A stretch of DNA of 16,512 nt from an uncultured Collinsella sp. (GTDB taxonomy: Bacteria > Actinomycetota > Coriobacteriia > Coriobacteriales > Coriobacteriaceae). The first letter of the stretch is position 1, and each line of letters starts with the position of its first letter. The DNA lies in assembly GCA_900548365.1 (NCBI GenBank), contig URKM01000043.1, positions 1-16,512 of the forward strand, read 5' to 3'. Below, in pieces: positions 5,675-13,667 of the stretch. Both the position numbers and the translations under genes were made by a program. A model generated the notes under the pieces. That model had not been told where the DNA came from and ran no database searches. It saw only the letters and a list, made by a program, of their open reading frames with translations.

Positions 5675-6493
5675 TATTTTTAGTCTGGCTGCGTAGCGAT
5701 GCGTAGCTAAGCGTGCGTGAACCTTACCGAGGGTGTGGCGTTGAAATGCGGCAGGAAATGGCCGATGAGACGACGCTGCTAACAGGGGAAATCTAAACCG
5801 TCAGCTTCAACGGCATGACTATCCTGTGCCAAGCCTAATTATAATAACCAAGCATTAGAAATTGGGTATATTAGGAAGGTCAAACGACTATCGGTTCGTC
5901 ACCGAGTACGGCGCCTATTGGTACGGAGCTGGAAGTGCGCACCGACTTTAAGGATGAAGCCATGGAACGGTGGATGCCAATTCAAGAGCTACCTGGCTAC
6001 TCAGTGAGCGACCGGGGCAGAATCATGAAGGATGAGACCGGGCAGATAATGGCGCTTGGTACTAATGGTGGATACAAAAGATTCACGATTACCAAGCATG
6101 TTCACAGGCTTGTTGCTCAAGCGTTTCTAGACCAACCAGAAGACGCCAATAAGTGCTGGGTTGACCACATCGATGGCGATAGGTCTAACAACAATGTAGA
6201 GAATCTCAGATGGGTAACGCCGTCTGAAAACTGCCTCTCGTTTGGATATGAATCGCGCAGGCGCAGTAAGCGCCGTAAGGTATTGGCAACCCATTCCGAT
6301 GGCACCCAAATCCTTTTTGAATCACGGCAGGCTGCGGCCAGGCACTTTTGCTGCTCAGATAGCGAAATTGCATATGGCAAGCGGTATGTCAGAGGGAACA
6401 AAAAGGGATGGGAGTTCCAAAAAGTTGAAGATATAGTCTAAGCCCGCCGACGCGATCGGCGTTAAAGTACCGCGAAAGCGGGGGTATTCGCTG
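5675..6493 (+). ncRNA. Group I self-splicing intron within the tape measure gene (~819 nt)
   Basis: Removal restores the tape measure frame exactly, giving ...T-M-L-D. The intron ends in G (6493), as expected for the omega-G. P1: TTCACG of exon 1 (5667-5672) pairs with CGTGAA (5716-5721), and T5674 can form the splice-site U-G pair with G5713 if one base bulges. P10: GCT at the exon 2 start can pair with AGC (5710-5712). P7: GACTAT (5886-5891) pairs with ATAGTC (6433-6438); the 3' strand lies in AAGATATAGTC, the group I S motif. P9-like hairpins follow: CGCCGA/TCGGCG (6445-6461) and CCGC-GAAA-GCGG (6470-6481). Base composition is AT-richer than the flanks. The exact boundary has a 1-nt ambiguity (5674 or 5675). 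Confidence 0.88.
5962..6441 (+). CDS. Intron-encoded NUMOD4-HNH homing endonuclease, 159 aa
   Basis: This is a homing endonuclease expected to cut intronless tape measure alleles and spread the intron. A NUMOD4 motif (about residues 4-21, ERWMPIQELPGYSVSDRGRI) begins the protein. An HNH_3-type core spans about residues 46-91: HVHRLVAQAFL, DHIDGDRSNNNVENLRWVTPSEN, with His69, the Asn stretch 76-78 and Asn90 as likely catalytic or metal-site residues. A NUMOD1-like DNA-binding tail follows (about residues 104-153). The ATG at 5962 has AAGGA (5950-5954) 7 nt upstream; a GTG at 5935 is weaker. The gene is AT-richer than its neighbours and lies between the two P7 strands, in the P8 loop region. 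Its stop codon falls at the P7 3' end. Confidence 0.92.
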   Translation: MERWMPIQELPGYSVSDRGRIMKDETGQIMALGTNGGYKRFTITKHVHRLVAQAFLDQPEDANKCWVDHIDGDRSNNNVENLRWVTPSENCLSFGYESRRRSKRRKVLATHSDGTQILFESRQAAARHFCCSDSEIAYGKRYVRGNKKGWEFQKVEDIV

Positions 6494-8504
6494 GCTCGAT
6501 AATTTGAAGCTCGGCTACGGCGGCACCAAGGCCGAGATGGAGCGGCTCATCGCCGACGCCAACAAGGTCAAGGTCGCCCATGGGGAGATGGCGGACCTCT
6601 CCATAGACAGCTTCGCCGACATAACCGAGGCCATCCATATCGTGCAGACCGAGATGGGCATCACGGGCACGACGGCGCAGGAGGCCGCCACGACCATCTC
6701 TGGTTCCGTCGCGAGCATGCGGGCGTCCTGGCAGAACTGGCTCGCGGGCCTCGCCGACGACGGGGCGGACGTGGGCGCGCTCACCGACCAGCTGGTCGAA
6801 AGCGCCGTGATCGCGGCGGGCAACATCATCCCGCGCATGGGGCAGATTGCCTCGTCGCTCGGCGAGACGCTCATGGCCAAGGGCCCGGAGATCGCCTCCA
6901 AGCTCGGCGGAGCGCTGCTCGACGCGCTTCCGCAGACGCTGTCCCAGACGTTCCGAAGCTCGGTGCAGCTGTGGGACATGGGCGGAACCCTCGAGGAGAA
7001 GGTTCGGCTGACCTTCGGCTACCTCAAGGCCGTGGTCTCGCAGGAGTTCTCGGGGATGCTCTCGGCCCTGGGGCCGGAGGTCGAGGGCTTCGTCTCCAAG
7101 CTCGGCGGCGCGGCGGGAGCCGTCGCGGCGTTCAAGGGGGTCTCGTCCATCGGGGGCATCGCCGCCGGCATCGCCCCGCAGCTCATGTCCGCGGGCAAGT
7201 CCGCCGGGTTCTTCGTCAAGAGCTTCGCCGGCATCGCGAGGACGCAGGGCGTGGGCACGGCGCTCTCGATGCTCGCGAGGAACCTCACCGCCACGGGAGG
7301 CGCCCTGTCGTTCCTGGCGAGCCCCGTCACGCTGGTCGTGGGCGCGATCGCCGCGCTCGCCGCCGCGTTCGCGTATTTCTACACGACGAACGAGGGCTTC
7401 CGCTCCTCGATCGATGCCATCGGCGCATCCATGATGGCGACGATGGGGCCTGCGCTGACGTCCATCGTGCAGACGGTGAGCGGGCTGGCGGCGACCGTGA
7501 TGCCGCAGATCCAGGCGGCGCTCTCGGCGGTCGCTCCCGTCATCATGCAGATCCTCACCGTCGTCGCGCAGCTCGGAGCGACCTTGGCGCCGATCATCGC
7601 CCAGGTCGTCGCGACCGTCCTGCCCATCCTCGCGCAGATCATCGCGGCGGTGGTGCAGGTGGCGAGCGCGATCATGGTCGCCGTCATGCCGGTACTGCAG
7701 CAGATCGTCGCGGCCATCCAGACCGCGATGCCCTTCATCCAGGCGGTCGTGACCACGGTGATGGGCGCCGTCCTCGGCGTCATCCAGACGGTGTGGCCGA
7801 CCATCAAGGGCATCATCGACGGTGCGCTCGCGGTCATCCAGACGGTCATCACGGCCGTGATGCAGGCGATAAGCGGCGACTGGGAGGGCGCGTGGAACAC
7901 CATCTCGACCTTCCTGTCGGGAGCATGGGAGGGCATCAAGGGCGCGGTCTCGGACGGGATCCAGGGCGTGTGCGACTTCTTCTCGGGGCTCGGCGACAAG
8001 GTGCTGAATGCCATCGGCGACCTGGGGAGCCTGCTGTGGGACGCGGGCTCGTCGATCATCGACGGTCTGTGGAACGGATTGAAGGACGCCTGGTCCAACG
8101 TGACGGGATGGTTCGGCGAGATCACCTCGGCCATCCCGAACCTAAAGGGGCCGCGCTCCGTCGACGCCAAGCTGCTGGTGGGCAACGGCCGCGTCATCAT
8201 GGACGGCCTGCTCGGCGGCATGAAGGACGGCTGGACGGGCGTCGAGGGGTACCTCTCCGAGCGCACCGCCGCCATCTCCTCGGCTTTCGGCGGCGCGATG
8301 GCGGATATCTCCGATCCCGGTTCCTGGGGCTCGGTGAAGCCGCTCGCCGGCACCTTCGCGGCGGCGGAGCCGACCCTGCAGCCCGATCCCTCCTCCGATG
8401 CCGCCGCGGAGCGCGTCCTCGACCTGCTGGCGGCGATTCTCGACAAGATTCCGGAGGGCATGAGCGCCCGCGAGTTCAGGAGGGCGGTGAGCGCCTGTGT
8501 CTAG
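6494..8504 (+). CDS. Tape measure protein, exon 2
   Basis: The exon starts with G6494, which completes the Met codon begun by AT at 5673-5674, and then reads LDNLKLGYGGTKAEMERLIADA, a strongly conserved tape measure segment. Helical, amphipathic text follows (GITGTTAQEAATTISGSVASMRASWQNW). A long run of hydrophobic alternating helices (spliced residues about 438-625; PVTLVVGAIAALAAAFAYFY and many VMPxxQ/IxAxV repeats) comes next, with WEGAWNTISTFLSGAWEGIKGAVSD-type Trp repeats after it. The full protein of 831 residues is moderate in length, implying a tail on the order of 0.1 micrometre. The stop at 8502-8504 overlaps the next start. Confidence 0.92.
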
Positions 8505-9319
8505 GCTCGTCTACGAGAGCTCGACGGGCCCGGAGGCCCTATCGCTCGACGGCCCCTCCATCTTCGCCGGCACCGCATGCGGCCTGCGCGGCAGGCAGCT
8601 GTCCTACACGCTGGGCGCCCGCGGCGCGGGCGGGATATCGCGCCGCGCCCGCGAGGTCTCGCTCGACATCACGAGCGTGGACGCCGCGGCGCTCGATGCG
8701 CTCGGCGCGGTCCTCGACCGCGATGCGGCGGCGGGGGAGCCGGGGAGCCTTGTGGTCGACGGCACGTGGCGCACGAGCGCCATGGCCGCGGCACAGGACG
8801 TCAAGCGCGTCTCCCCGTGGTCGGTAGCCGCGACGCTGAAGCTCGTCCTCTCGGACGGAGTCTGGCGGAGGGGCGAGACGACGGCGTTCGCGATACCCGA
8901 GGCGTCAGGCTCGACCGGCCTCGACCTGCCGTACGACCTGCCGTGCGACCTGGGGTCCCCGCCCGCCCGCTCCGTCCTCCCGGTGGGCGGCGCGGCGCCG
9001 GCGTGGGCGCGCATCACGGTATACGGCCCCGCGATCAACCCCTACGTGGTGATCGGAGGAAACCGCTACCAGGTCGACGCGACGGTGCCGGCGGGCGGCT
9101 ACATGGTCGTGGACGGCATGGCGGGGACCGTCGAGGTGGTCGACGGGAACGGCGACTCCTCGAACGCCTTCGGCGCGGCGCATCGCGGCGGCGGGGCCGG
9201 GGCGGGCGAGTACATCTTCGAGAAGCTCGCCCCCCGGCGAGCACGAGGTCTCGTGGAGCCACGGGTTCGGCTTCGACGTGACGGTCTACGAGGAGAGGAG
9301 CGAGCCCCCATGGAGCTGA
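8497..9319 (+). CDS. Distal tail protein (Dit-like), with apparent 1-nt frameshift
   Basis: Dit forms the hexameric ring at the tail tip that joins the tube to the hub. Start GTG at 8497 overlaps the tape measure stop. The N-terminal half is a beta-rich tail-tip domain (LDGPSIFAGTACGLRGRQLSYTLG...). Reading the annotated frame past 9235 gives an Arg-rich, non-Dit stretch. Deleting one C from the C6 run at 9230-9235 gives ...EKLAPGEHEVSWSHGFGFDVTVYEERSEPPWS and a stop at 9317-9319, the expected conserved end, 273 aa. The uncorrected frame instead runs on through the hub gene. Explanations are a homopolymer sequencing error, a real mutation, or +1 recoding at CCC-C. The hub ATG at 9310 overlaps. 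Confidence 0.8.
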
Positions 9320-10566
9320 TCCTCCTGGACGAGCGCCTGCGGGCCTACGCGGTCTCCCGCGACTTCGACCTCGACATGGCCATAGGCGAGGACGAGAACG
9401 ACTTCCAGCTCACCTGCGGCGACGCGGAGCCGGTCCCGCGCGGCTACGTGCTCATCGACGGCACGGAATACGGCGGCGTCATCGATCGCTGCGTCCTGAA
9501 GGTCGAGGGGCGCGCGAGCACGGCGACCTATAGCGGCCGAACGTGGCACGGCATCCTGGACAGCAAGGTGATCGAGCCGGACCCCGGCCAGAGCCACCTC
9601 GCCGTCTCGGGGGACGCCAACGCGGTGCTCGCATCGCTCGTCACGCGCCTCGGCCTCGGGGAGCTGTTCGCCGCGCGAGCGGAGAAGAGCGGCATCGGGG
9701 TGTCGTACACGTTCGAACGGTACACGAGCGGCTACCTCGGCATCCGGAAGATGCTGCTGAGCTCGGGCGCGAAGCTCAGGGCCGCCTTCGACGGCTCGCG
9801 CGTCGTCCTGGGCGCCGAGCGCTGCGGCGACTACCGGGACGAGGTCGACTCCGATCTGCTGGACTTCACCGTCACGTCCGAGCACTCGGCGGTCAACCAC
9901 CTCATCGGCCTGGGCGGAGGGGAGGGGGCGGCGCGCGCGGTGTGCCATTGGTACGCCGACGGGAAGGGCGCCGTCAGCCAGTCCCAGACGCTCTTCGGGC
10001 TGGAGGAGCGGACCGCCGTCTACGACTACAACAACGCGTCGGACGAGGAGCTGCGGGTCGAGACGCGAAAGAAGCTCGAGGAGCTGCAGGGCCAGGGCAG
10101 CGTCTCGGTGGACGTGCGCGGGGGCCTCGAGATGGACGTGGGCGACACGGTGTCGGGGCGCGACAACTCGACGGGCACCGAGGTCGCGGCGCGCATCGTG
10201 AAGAAGATCGCGTCGGCGGACGGCGGCGGGATCACGGTCGACTACGAGGTCGGCGCCGAGAAGGCGAGCAGGTCACTCACCGGGAGCGCGGAGTCGTCTG
10301 GCGGCGCGCCCGCCTACAGCGCGGGCCGCGGCCTGAAGCTGGAGGGCTACACCTTCAGCGCCGAGGTGGCGGGCGAGGACCTGGCGGCCGTGGAGTCCAA
10401 GGCCGCCGAGGCGGTGCGCACGGCGTCGGGCGCGATGGCGGCGGTCGGCGCGTCCGTGGCCGAGGTGCGGGCGAGGTCGCCCGTGACCGCCTCGCGCAGC
10501 GGGCGCGACGTCGAGGTCGGCATCGACCTGGTGGGGGCGGACGAGGCGAACGCCTGGTTCGCGTGA
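9310..10566 (+). CDS. Tail hub / baseplate protein (Tal-like), 418 aa
   Basis: This is the tail-tip hub that follows Dit in Gram-positive siphophages. The N-terminal part (ELILLDERLRAYAVSRDFDLDMAIGEDENDFQL...) and the repeated YSGRTWHGILDSKVI and beta-rich regions match the ReqiPepy6 Gp37-like/tail-spike hub type. The C-terminal part (GRGLKLEGYTF...DLAAVESKAAEAV...) is a helical connector to the fibers. No separate lysozyme or peptidase domain is seen. The ATG at 9310 follows GAGGAGAGGAG and matches the start after the corrected Dit stop. A 689-aa reading that joins Dit and this gene is an artefact of the frameshift. Confidence 0.85.
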   Translation: MELILLDERLRAYAVSRDFDLDMAIGEDENDFQLTCGDAEPVPRGYVLIDGTEYGGVIDRCVLKVEGRASTATYSGRTWHGILDSKVIEPDPGQSHLAVSGDANAVLASLVTRLGLGELFAARAEKSGIGVSYTFERYTSGYLGIRKMLLSSGAKLRAAFDGSRVVLGAERCGDYRDEVDSDLLDFTVTSEHSAVNHLIGLGGGEGAARAVCHWYADGKGAVSQSQTLFGLEERTAVYDYNNASDEELRVETRKKLEELQGQGSVSVDVRGGLEMDVGDTVSGRDNSTGTEVAARIVKKIASADGGGITVDYEVGAEKASRSLTGSAESSGGAPAYSAGRGLKLEGYTFSAEVAGEDLAAVESKAAEAVRTASGAMAAVGASVAEVRARSPVTASRSGRDVEVGIDLVGADEANAWFA

Positions 10567-10606
10567 CGCCCCGATGGAACGAAAGCCACAACCTAAGGAG
10601 GACGCT

Positions 10607-11515
10607 ATGGCGGGAAAGGCCATGTCCGAGGAAGCGGGCCGCGAGCTCGTTAACACATCCAAGTCCAAGTTCGCGGGCTCGATCGCGCTGAGCGGGCTTC
10701 AGATCCAGCTCAAGAACGCGCAGACGTCCCCGGCGGTGCTGTCGAGCGCCACCATCCCGACCGCGAGCGGAACGGCGCCCGGCGCGATGAGCGCCGCCGA
10801 CAAGGCGAAGCTCGACGGCGTGCAGTCGGGCGCGAACAACTACACCCTGCCCGTGGCGGGCAAGGCGCTCGGCGGCGTCAAGACCACGTCCGACGTCGCG
10901 AGCGCGGCGGGGTACACCCCCAGCCCCATCGTGGACGGCGTGGTCTACTACAAGGACACGCTCTACCCGCCCGCGAGCCAGACCGCCCCGGGCACGATGA
11001 GCGCCGAGGACAAGAAGAAGCTCGACGGCATCGAGGCGGGCGCCACCAACGTCATCGTCGACGACTGGCCCGAGAACCGCTCCCAGAACGCGGTGTCGTC
11101 GCACGGCGTGTACACGAAGCTGCAGGACGTGCAAGCCGACCTCTCCTCGAAGGCGCCGCTCGCCAGCCCCGCGTTATCGGGAACGCCGACGGCCCCCACG
11201 CCGTCCGCGGCCGACAGCTCGACCAAGATCGCGACCACGGCGTTCGTGCAGGCCGCCGTCCGCGAGGCCGTCACGGGCGCGAGCGCCTACCAGGGCGGAG
11301 CGGAGAGCTACGCGGCCATCATCGCCACCGACTACAAGCCCGGCTGGTACTGGGTCGTGAAGACGCCCGGCGCCTACGTGGGGCAGGCCTGCGAGGCGGG
11401 CGACATGGTGTTCGCCAACACCAAGAAGGGCTCGACCTCGAAGGACGGCGACTTCGACATCATCCAGAGCAACATCGACTTCGTGACCGCCGCCGACGTA
11501 AAGGGCTGGTTCTAG
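10607..11515 (+). CDS. Tail fiber protein, 302 aa
   Basis: This tail fiber or collar-type protein carries two copies of a known fiber repeat, TAPG(A/T)MSA(A/E)DK(A/K)KLDG(V/I) (residues 56-74 and 126-144). A further fiber motif, SPALSGTPTAPTP...STKIATTAFVQAAV, follows. The N-terminus (MAGKAMSEEAGRELV) resembles that of the next gene. AAGGAGG lies 6 nt upstream of ATG 10607; an ATG at 10574 has no comparable site. The protein probably adds length and flexibility between hub and receptor-binding parts. Its C-terminal about 90 residues (AYQGGAESYAAIIATDYKPGWYWVV) form a fold I cannot name. Confidence 0.8.
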   Translation: MAGKAMSEEAGRELVNTSKSKFAGSIALSGLQIQLKNAQTSPAVLSSATIPTASGTAPGAMSAADKAKLDGVQSGANNYTLPVAGKALGGVKTTSDVASAAGYTPSPIVDGVVYYKDTLYPPASQTAPGTMSAEDKKKLDGIEAGATNVIVDDWPENRSQNAVSSHGVYTKLQDVQADLSSKAPLASPALSGTPTAPTPSAADSSTKIATTAFVQAAVREAVTGASAYQGGAESYAAIIATDYKPGWYWVVKTPGAYVGQACEAGDMVFANTKKGSTSKDGDFDIIQSNIDFVTAADVKGWF

Positions 11516-11516
11516 C

Positions 11517-12140
11517 ATGGGCGCGGCGCGGCGCGCGATGTCGGAGGAGTCGGGGCGCGAGCTCGCCGCCCAGGTGAAGGCCGCGGCGGCGGGCAAGTCC
11601 GACATCGGCCACACCCACTCGTGGGCCGACGTGACGGGAAAGCCGACCGCGTTCCCGCCGCAGCCCCACACGCACCCCTACGCGGGGGCATCGAGCGCGG
11701 GCGGGGCGGCGACGAGCGCCCTCAAGCTCTCGACCGCCCGCACCATCACGCTGACGGGCGCGGTGAGCGGCAGCGCCAGCTTCGACGGCAGCAGGAACGT
11801 GACCATCTCCACCGCGGGGGGCGGCGCGGCGGAGTCGCCGGAGCTGCTCTACCAGAACGACTACTGGCGCGTGGTGAGGCACGGCGGCGCGTGCACGGTC
11901 TTCGCGAGGAACATCGTGACGGGAAGCGGCTCTTGGGACGCGCTGAACTGCAAGTACACGGTGCCCGCGAACCTTCGCCCGGCGGTCGAGTGCCTGGCGG
12001 CGTGCGTCACGCAGAGCGGCGACTCGGGCGCGGGCTTCATCCGCGTCAAGACGGACGGGACCATCTCGGTGGGGCAGCTGGGCAACGCCGGCACGAGCCA
12101 GCCGCGCTACGGCCAGCTCACATGGATACCGGGGATGTAG
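11517..12140 (+). CDS. Tail fiber / receptor-binding protein, 207 aa
   Basis: The start follows the previous stop by 1 nt. The N-terminus MGAARRAMSEESGREL repeats the previous fiber's start, and an internal ATG at 11538 is an alternative. Two HxH motifs (GHTH, residues 31-34; HTH, 51-53) match the metal-binding pattern of trimeric phage fibers such as T4 long-tail-fiber tips. Beta repeats follow. The C-terminal about 99 residues (from LLYQNDYWRVVRHGG to RYGQLTWIPGM) are closely similar to the end of the next protein, with well over half of positions identical by eye. That domain is probably the host-binding head. Confidence 0.82.
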   Translation: MGAARRAMSEESGRELAAQVKAAAAGKSDIGHTHSWADVTGKPTAFPPQPHTHPYAGASSAGGAATSALKLSTARTITLTGAVSGSASFDGSRNVTISTAGGGAAESPELLYQNDYWRVVRHGGACTVFARNIVTGSGSWDALNCKYTVPANLRPAVECLAACVTQSGDSGAGFIRVKTDGTISVGQLGNAGTSQPRYGQLTWIPGM

Positions 12141-12156
12141 GGAAGGGAGGCCGCGC

Positions 12157-12924
12157 ATGGCGGTCGAGTTAGTGGACGGATACGCCGGACGGGCGCATAT
12201 CTCGTCCGAGGACCTGGCGGCTCTCAACATCGGCGTGGTCGGCGTGGAGGGCTGCGTGCTGGACTGGGGCCAGAAATTCTCCTGCACGATGAGCGCGAGC
12301 AACAAGGCGACCATCGGCACGGGCGCCGGCATGGTGAAGGGGCTGCGCTTCTGGGCGAAGAGCTCCGAGAGCCTGACGGTGCAGAGCGGGTCGCAGGGAA
12401 TGAAGCGCCACGACCTCGTCGTCGCGCGCTACAAGAAGGACTCGGGCTCCCAGGTCGAGTCCGTCGCCCTGGAGGTCGTGAAGGGCGCGCCGCACGCGTC
12501 CGCGCCCTCCGACCCAGCGGTGGGGGCGGACGGGTTGGCGCTGTGGCGCATCCCGCTGGACGGGCTGTCGGTCGGTACGCCCGTGCGCCTGGCCCCCATC
12601 GCGCCGACCCTGCACTCGCTGCGCGTCGAGAGGCTGTACGAGAACGACTTCTGGAGAATCGTGCGCCATGGCGGCGCCGTGAGCGTCTTCGCGCGCGGCA
12701 TCGTGACCGAATCCGGGAGCGAGTCGTATCTCGACTGCAAGTACAAGCTCCCCGAGGGGCTGTGGCCAGCGACCGAGGTTCTGGCCTCCGTGGTGACCAG
12801 CGGCGGCACGGCGGGCGGATACCTGCGCGTCAAGCCCGACGCCACCATCACGGTGGGCCAGCTGGGCGGCTCCGGCAGCAGGGCGGCGCGCTACGGCCAG
12901 CTGACGTTCGTGCCGGGGATGTGA
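12157..12924 (+). CDS. Receptor-binding / upper baseplate-type protein, 255 aa
   Basis: The N-terminal half (VELVDGYAGRAHISSEDLAALNIGVVG...GMKRHDLVVARYKKD) matches a widespread tail-tip protein of Gram-positive phages that binds the hub and carries the receptor-binding part. The C-terminal about 98 residues (from ERLYENDFWRIVRHGG to RYGQLTFVPGM) are paralogous to the end of the preceding protein. GGGAGG (12142-12149) precedes the ATG by about 7 nt. Its place just before the lysis genes fits a tail-tip role. Confidence 0.8.
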   Translation: MAVELVDGYAGRAHISSEDLAALNIGVVGVEGCVLDWGQKFSCTMSASNKATIGTGAGMVKGLRFWAKSSESLTVQSGSQGMKRHDLVVARYKKDSGSQVESVALEVVKGAPHASAPSDPAVGADGLALWRIPLDGLSVGTPVRLAPIAPTLHSLRVERLYENDFWRIVRHGGAVSVFARGIVTESGSESYLDCKYKLPEGLWPATEVLASVVTSGGTAGGYLRVKPDATITVGQLGGSGSRAARYGQLTFVPGM

Positions 12925-12929
12925 CGCCG

Positions 12930-13286
12930 ATGGACGCGCAGACGACCGACACGCGTCTAAAGGTCGCGGAGACCCGCATCGACAACCTGGAGCAGCGCGT
13001 CACCACGCACGGCGAGGAGATCGACGCCGCGAGCGAGCAGCTGCACGAGCTGGCGGTGCGCGCGCATTACAGAGACGAGAGCATGGGCGAGCTGAAGGCG
13101 ATGAGCAGGCAGACGGCCGAGGCGCTGGACTCGCTGCGGCAGGACTTCGCGGAGGAGCGGATGGCGAACAAATCGCGCTTCGACTCACGCGACGCAGCGA
13201 CGTATGCGCAGGTAAAAGGCTATGTGATATGCGCGGTCATCACCGCTATAGCGACGCTCGTGCTCACGCAGATGGGACTCAAATAG
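12930..13286 (+). CDS. XhlA-like lysis-associated membrane protein, 118 aa
   Basis: The first about 90 residues are a charged coiled coil (RLKVAETRIDNLEQRVTTHGEEIDAASEQL...). One membrane helix near the C-terminus (about residues 95-113, GYVICAVITAIATLVLTQMG) is followed by a short positive end. This is the layout of hemolysin XhlA-type proteins that work with holins and endolysins in Gram-positive phages. It is 5 bp after the receptor-binding gene and 11 bp before the holin. The ATG at 12930 is chosen because it starts right after the upstream stop; earlier in-frame starts overlap the fiber gene. Confidence 0.78.
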   Translation: MDAQTTDTRLKVAETRIDNLEQRVTTHGEEIDAASEQLHELAVRAHYRDESMGELKAMSRQTAEALDSLRQDFAEERMANKSRFDSRDAATYAQVKGYVICAVITAIATLVLTQMGLK

Positions 13287-13297
13287 AAGGAGCAACC

Positions 13298-13570
13298 ATG
13301 GACGAGAACAAGACCACCCTCCCCGACATCCCCGACGAGGTGCCGCTGAGCGAGTACACGCGCTACTGGCTCCCCGCAGGCGCCTACGACCTGTGCAAGT
13401 GGCTATCCTGCCTCGCCATCCCCGCGTTCGGCACGCTGTACGTAGCGCTCGCAGCGCCGTGCGGCCTGCCCTGCGCCGAGCAGGTGAGCGCCGTTTGCCT
13501 CGCCGTCTCCACCTTCCTCGGCGTCATCATCGGCGCTTCCGAGGCGAGCAAGTCCAAGGTGGAGCTGTAG
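13298..13570 (+). CDS. Phage holin, r1t-like, 90 aa
   Basis: Holins form the membrane lesion that releases or activates the endolysin. Two hydrophobic helices are visible (about residues 33-53, CKWLSCLAIPAFGTLYVALAA; and 62-80, QVSAVCLAVSTFLGVIIGA). A polar, charged N-terminus precedes them and a KSKVEL end follows them. The YDLCKWLSCLAIPAFGTLY segment and FLGVIIGAS ending match the lactococcal r1t holin family pattern. The ATG at 13298 follows GAAGGAG with about 7 nt spacing. Gene order (XhlA, holin, endolysin) supports this. Confidence 0.85.
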   Translation: MDENKTTLPDIPDEVPLSEYTRYWLPAGAYDLCKWLSCLAIPAFGTLYVALAAPCGLPCAEQVSAVCLAVSTFLGVIIGASEASKSKVEL

Positions 13571-13667
13571 CTAGTTACGATATCTAGTTACGTTATCTAG
13601 CAAATACGCATCAATGCGTATCGATGTGTACCAACGTGTACCAACGTGTACCCAAAGGAGGTGCCGA
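13571..13667 (+). repeat. Repeat-rich gap between holin and endolysin
   Basis: The 97-bp gap packs three repeat types. Two 13-bp direct repeats differ in one base: CTAGTTACGATAT (13571-13583) and CTAGTTACGTTAT (13584-13596), with a partial CTAG after. A palindrome follows, TACGCAT-CA-ATGCGTA (13605-13620). Then come three 10-bp tandem units of form A(T/C)GTGTACC(A/C) (13624-13653). The DNA is AT-richer than its neighbours. AAGGAGG (13655-13661) just before the endolysin ATG provides its ribosome binding site. The repeats may be regulatory or a slippage-grown segment; no known element is recognised. Confidence 0.7.

Noticed and set aside
5935..5961. GTG 5935 as the start of the HNH gene
   Set aside because: It has weaker ribosome binding support, and the NUMOD4 motif begins right after ATG 5962, which has AAGGA 7 nt upstream.
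6971..8827. 618-codon plus-strand frame over the tape measure and distal tail genes
   Set aside because: It is an Arg/Gly/His-rich out-of-frame shadow of exon 2 and shows no domain text; the other frame carries clear tape measure motifs.
8497..10566. A single 689-aa Dit-hub fusion protein
   Set aside because: The joining stretch is Arg-rich and unlike either family. Removing one C restores two standard genes with overlapping stop and start.
11841..12924. Diversity-generating retroelement with variable regions at the fiber ends
   Set aside because: Duplicated ends were considered as template and variable repeats, but both are protein-coding domains diverged across all codon positions. No reverse transcriptase is in the window.
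13571..13653. CRISPR array or integron-like repeats before the endolysin
   Set aside because: Units are 10-13 bp with no spacers and differ from each other. No cas or integrase gene is near.
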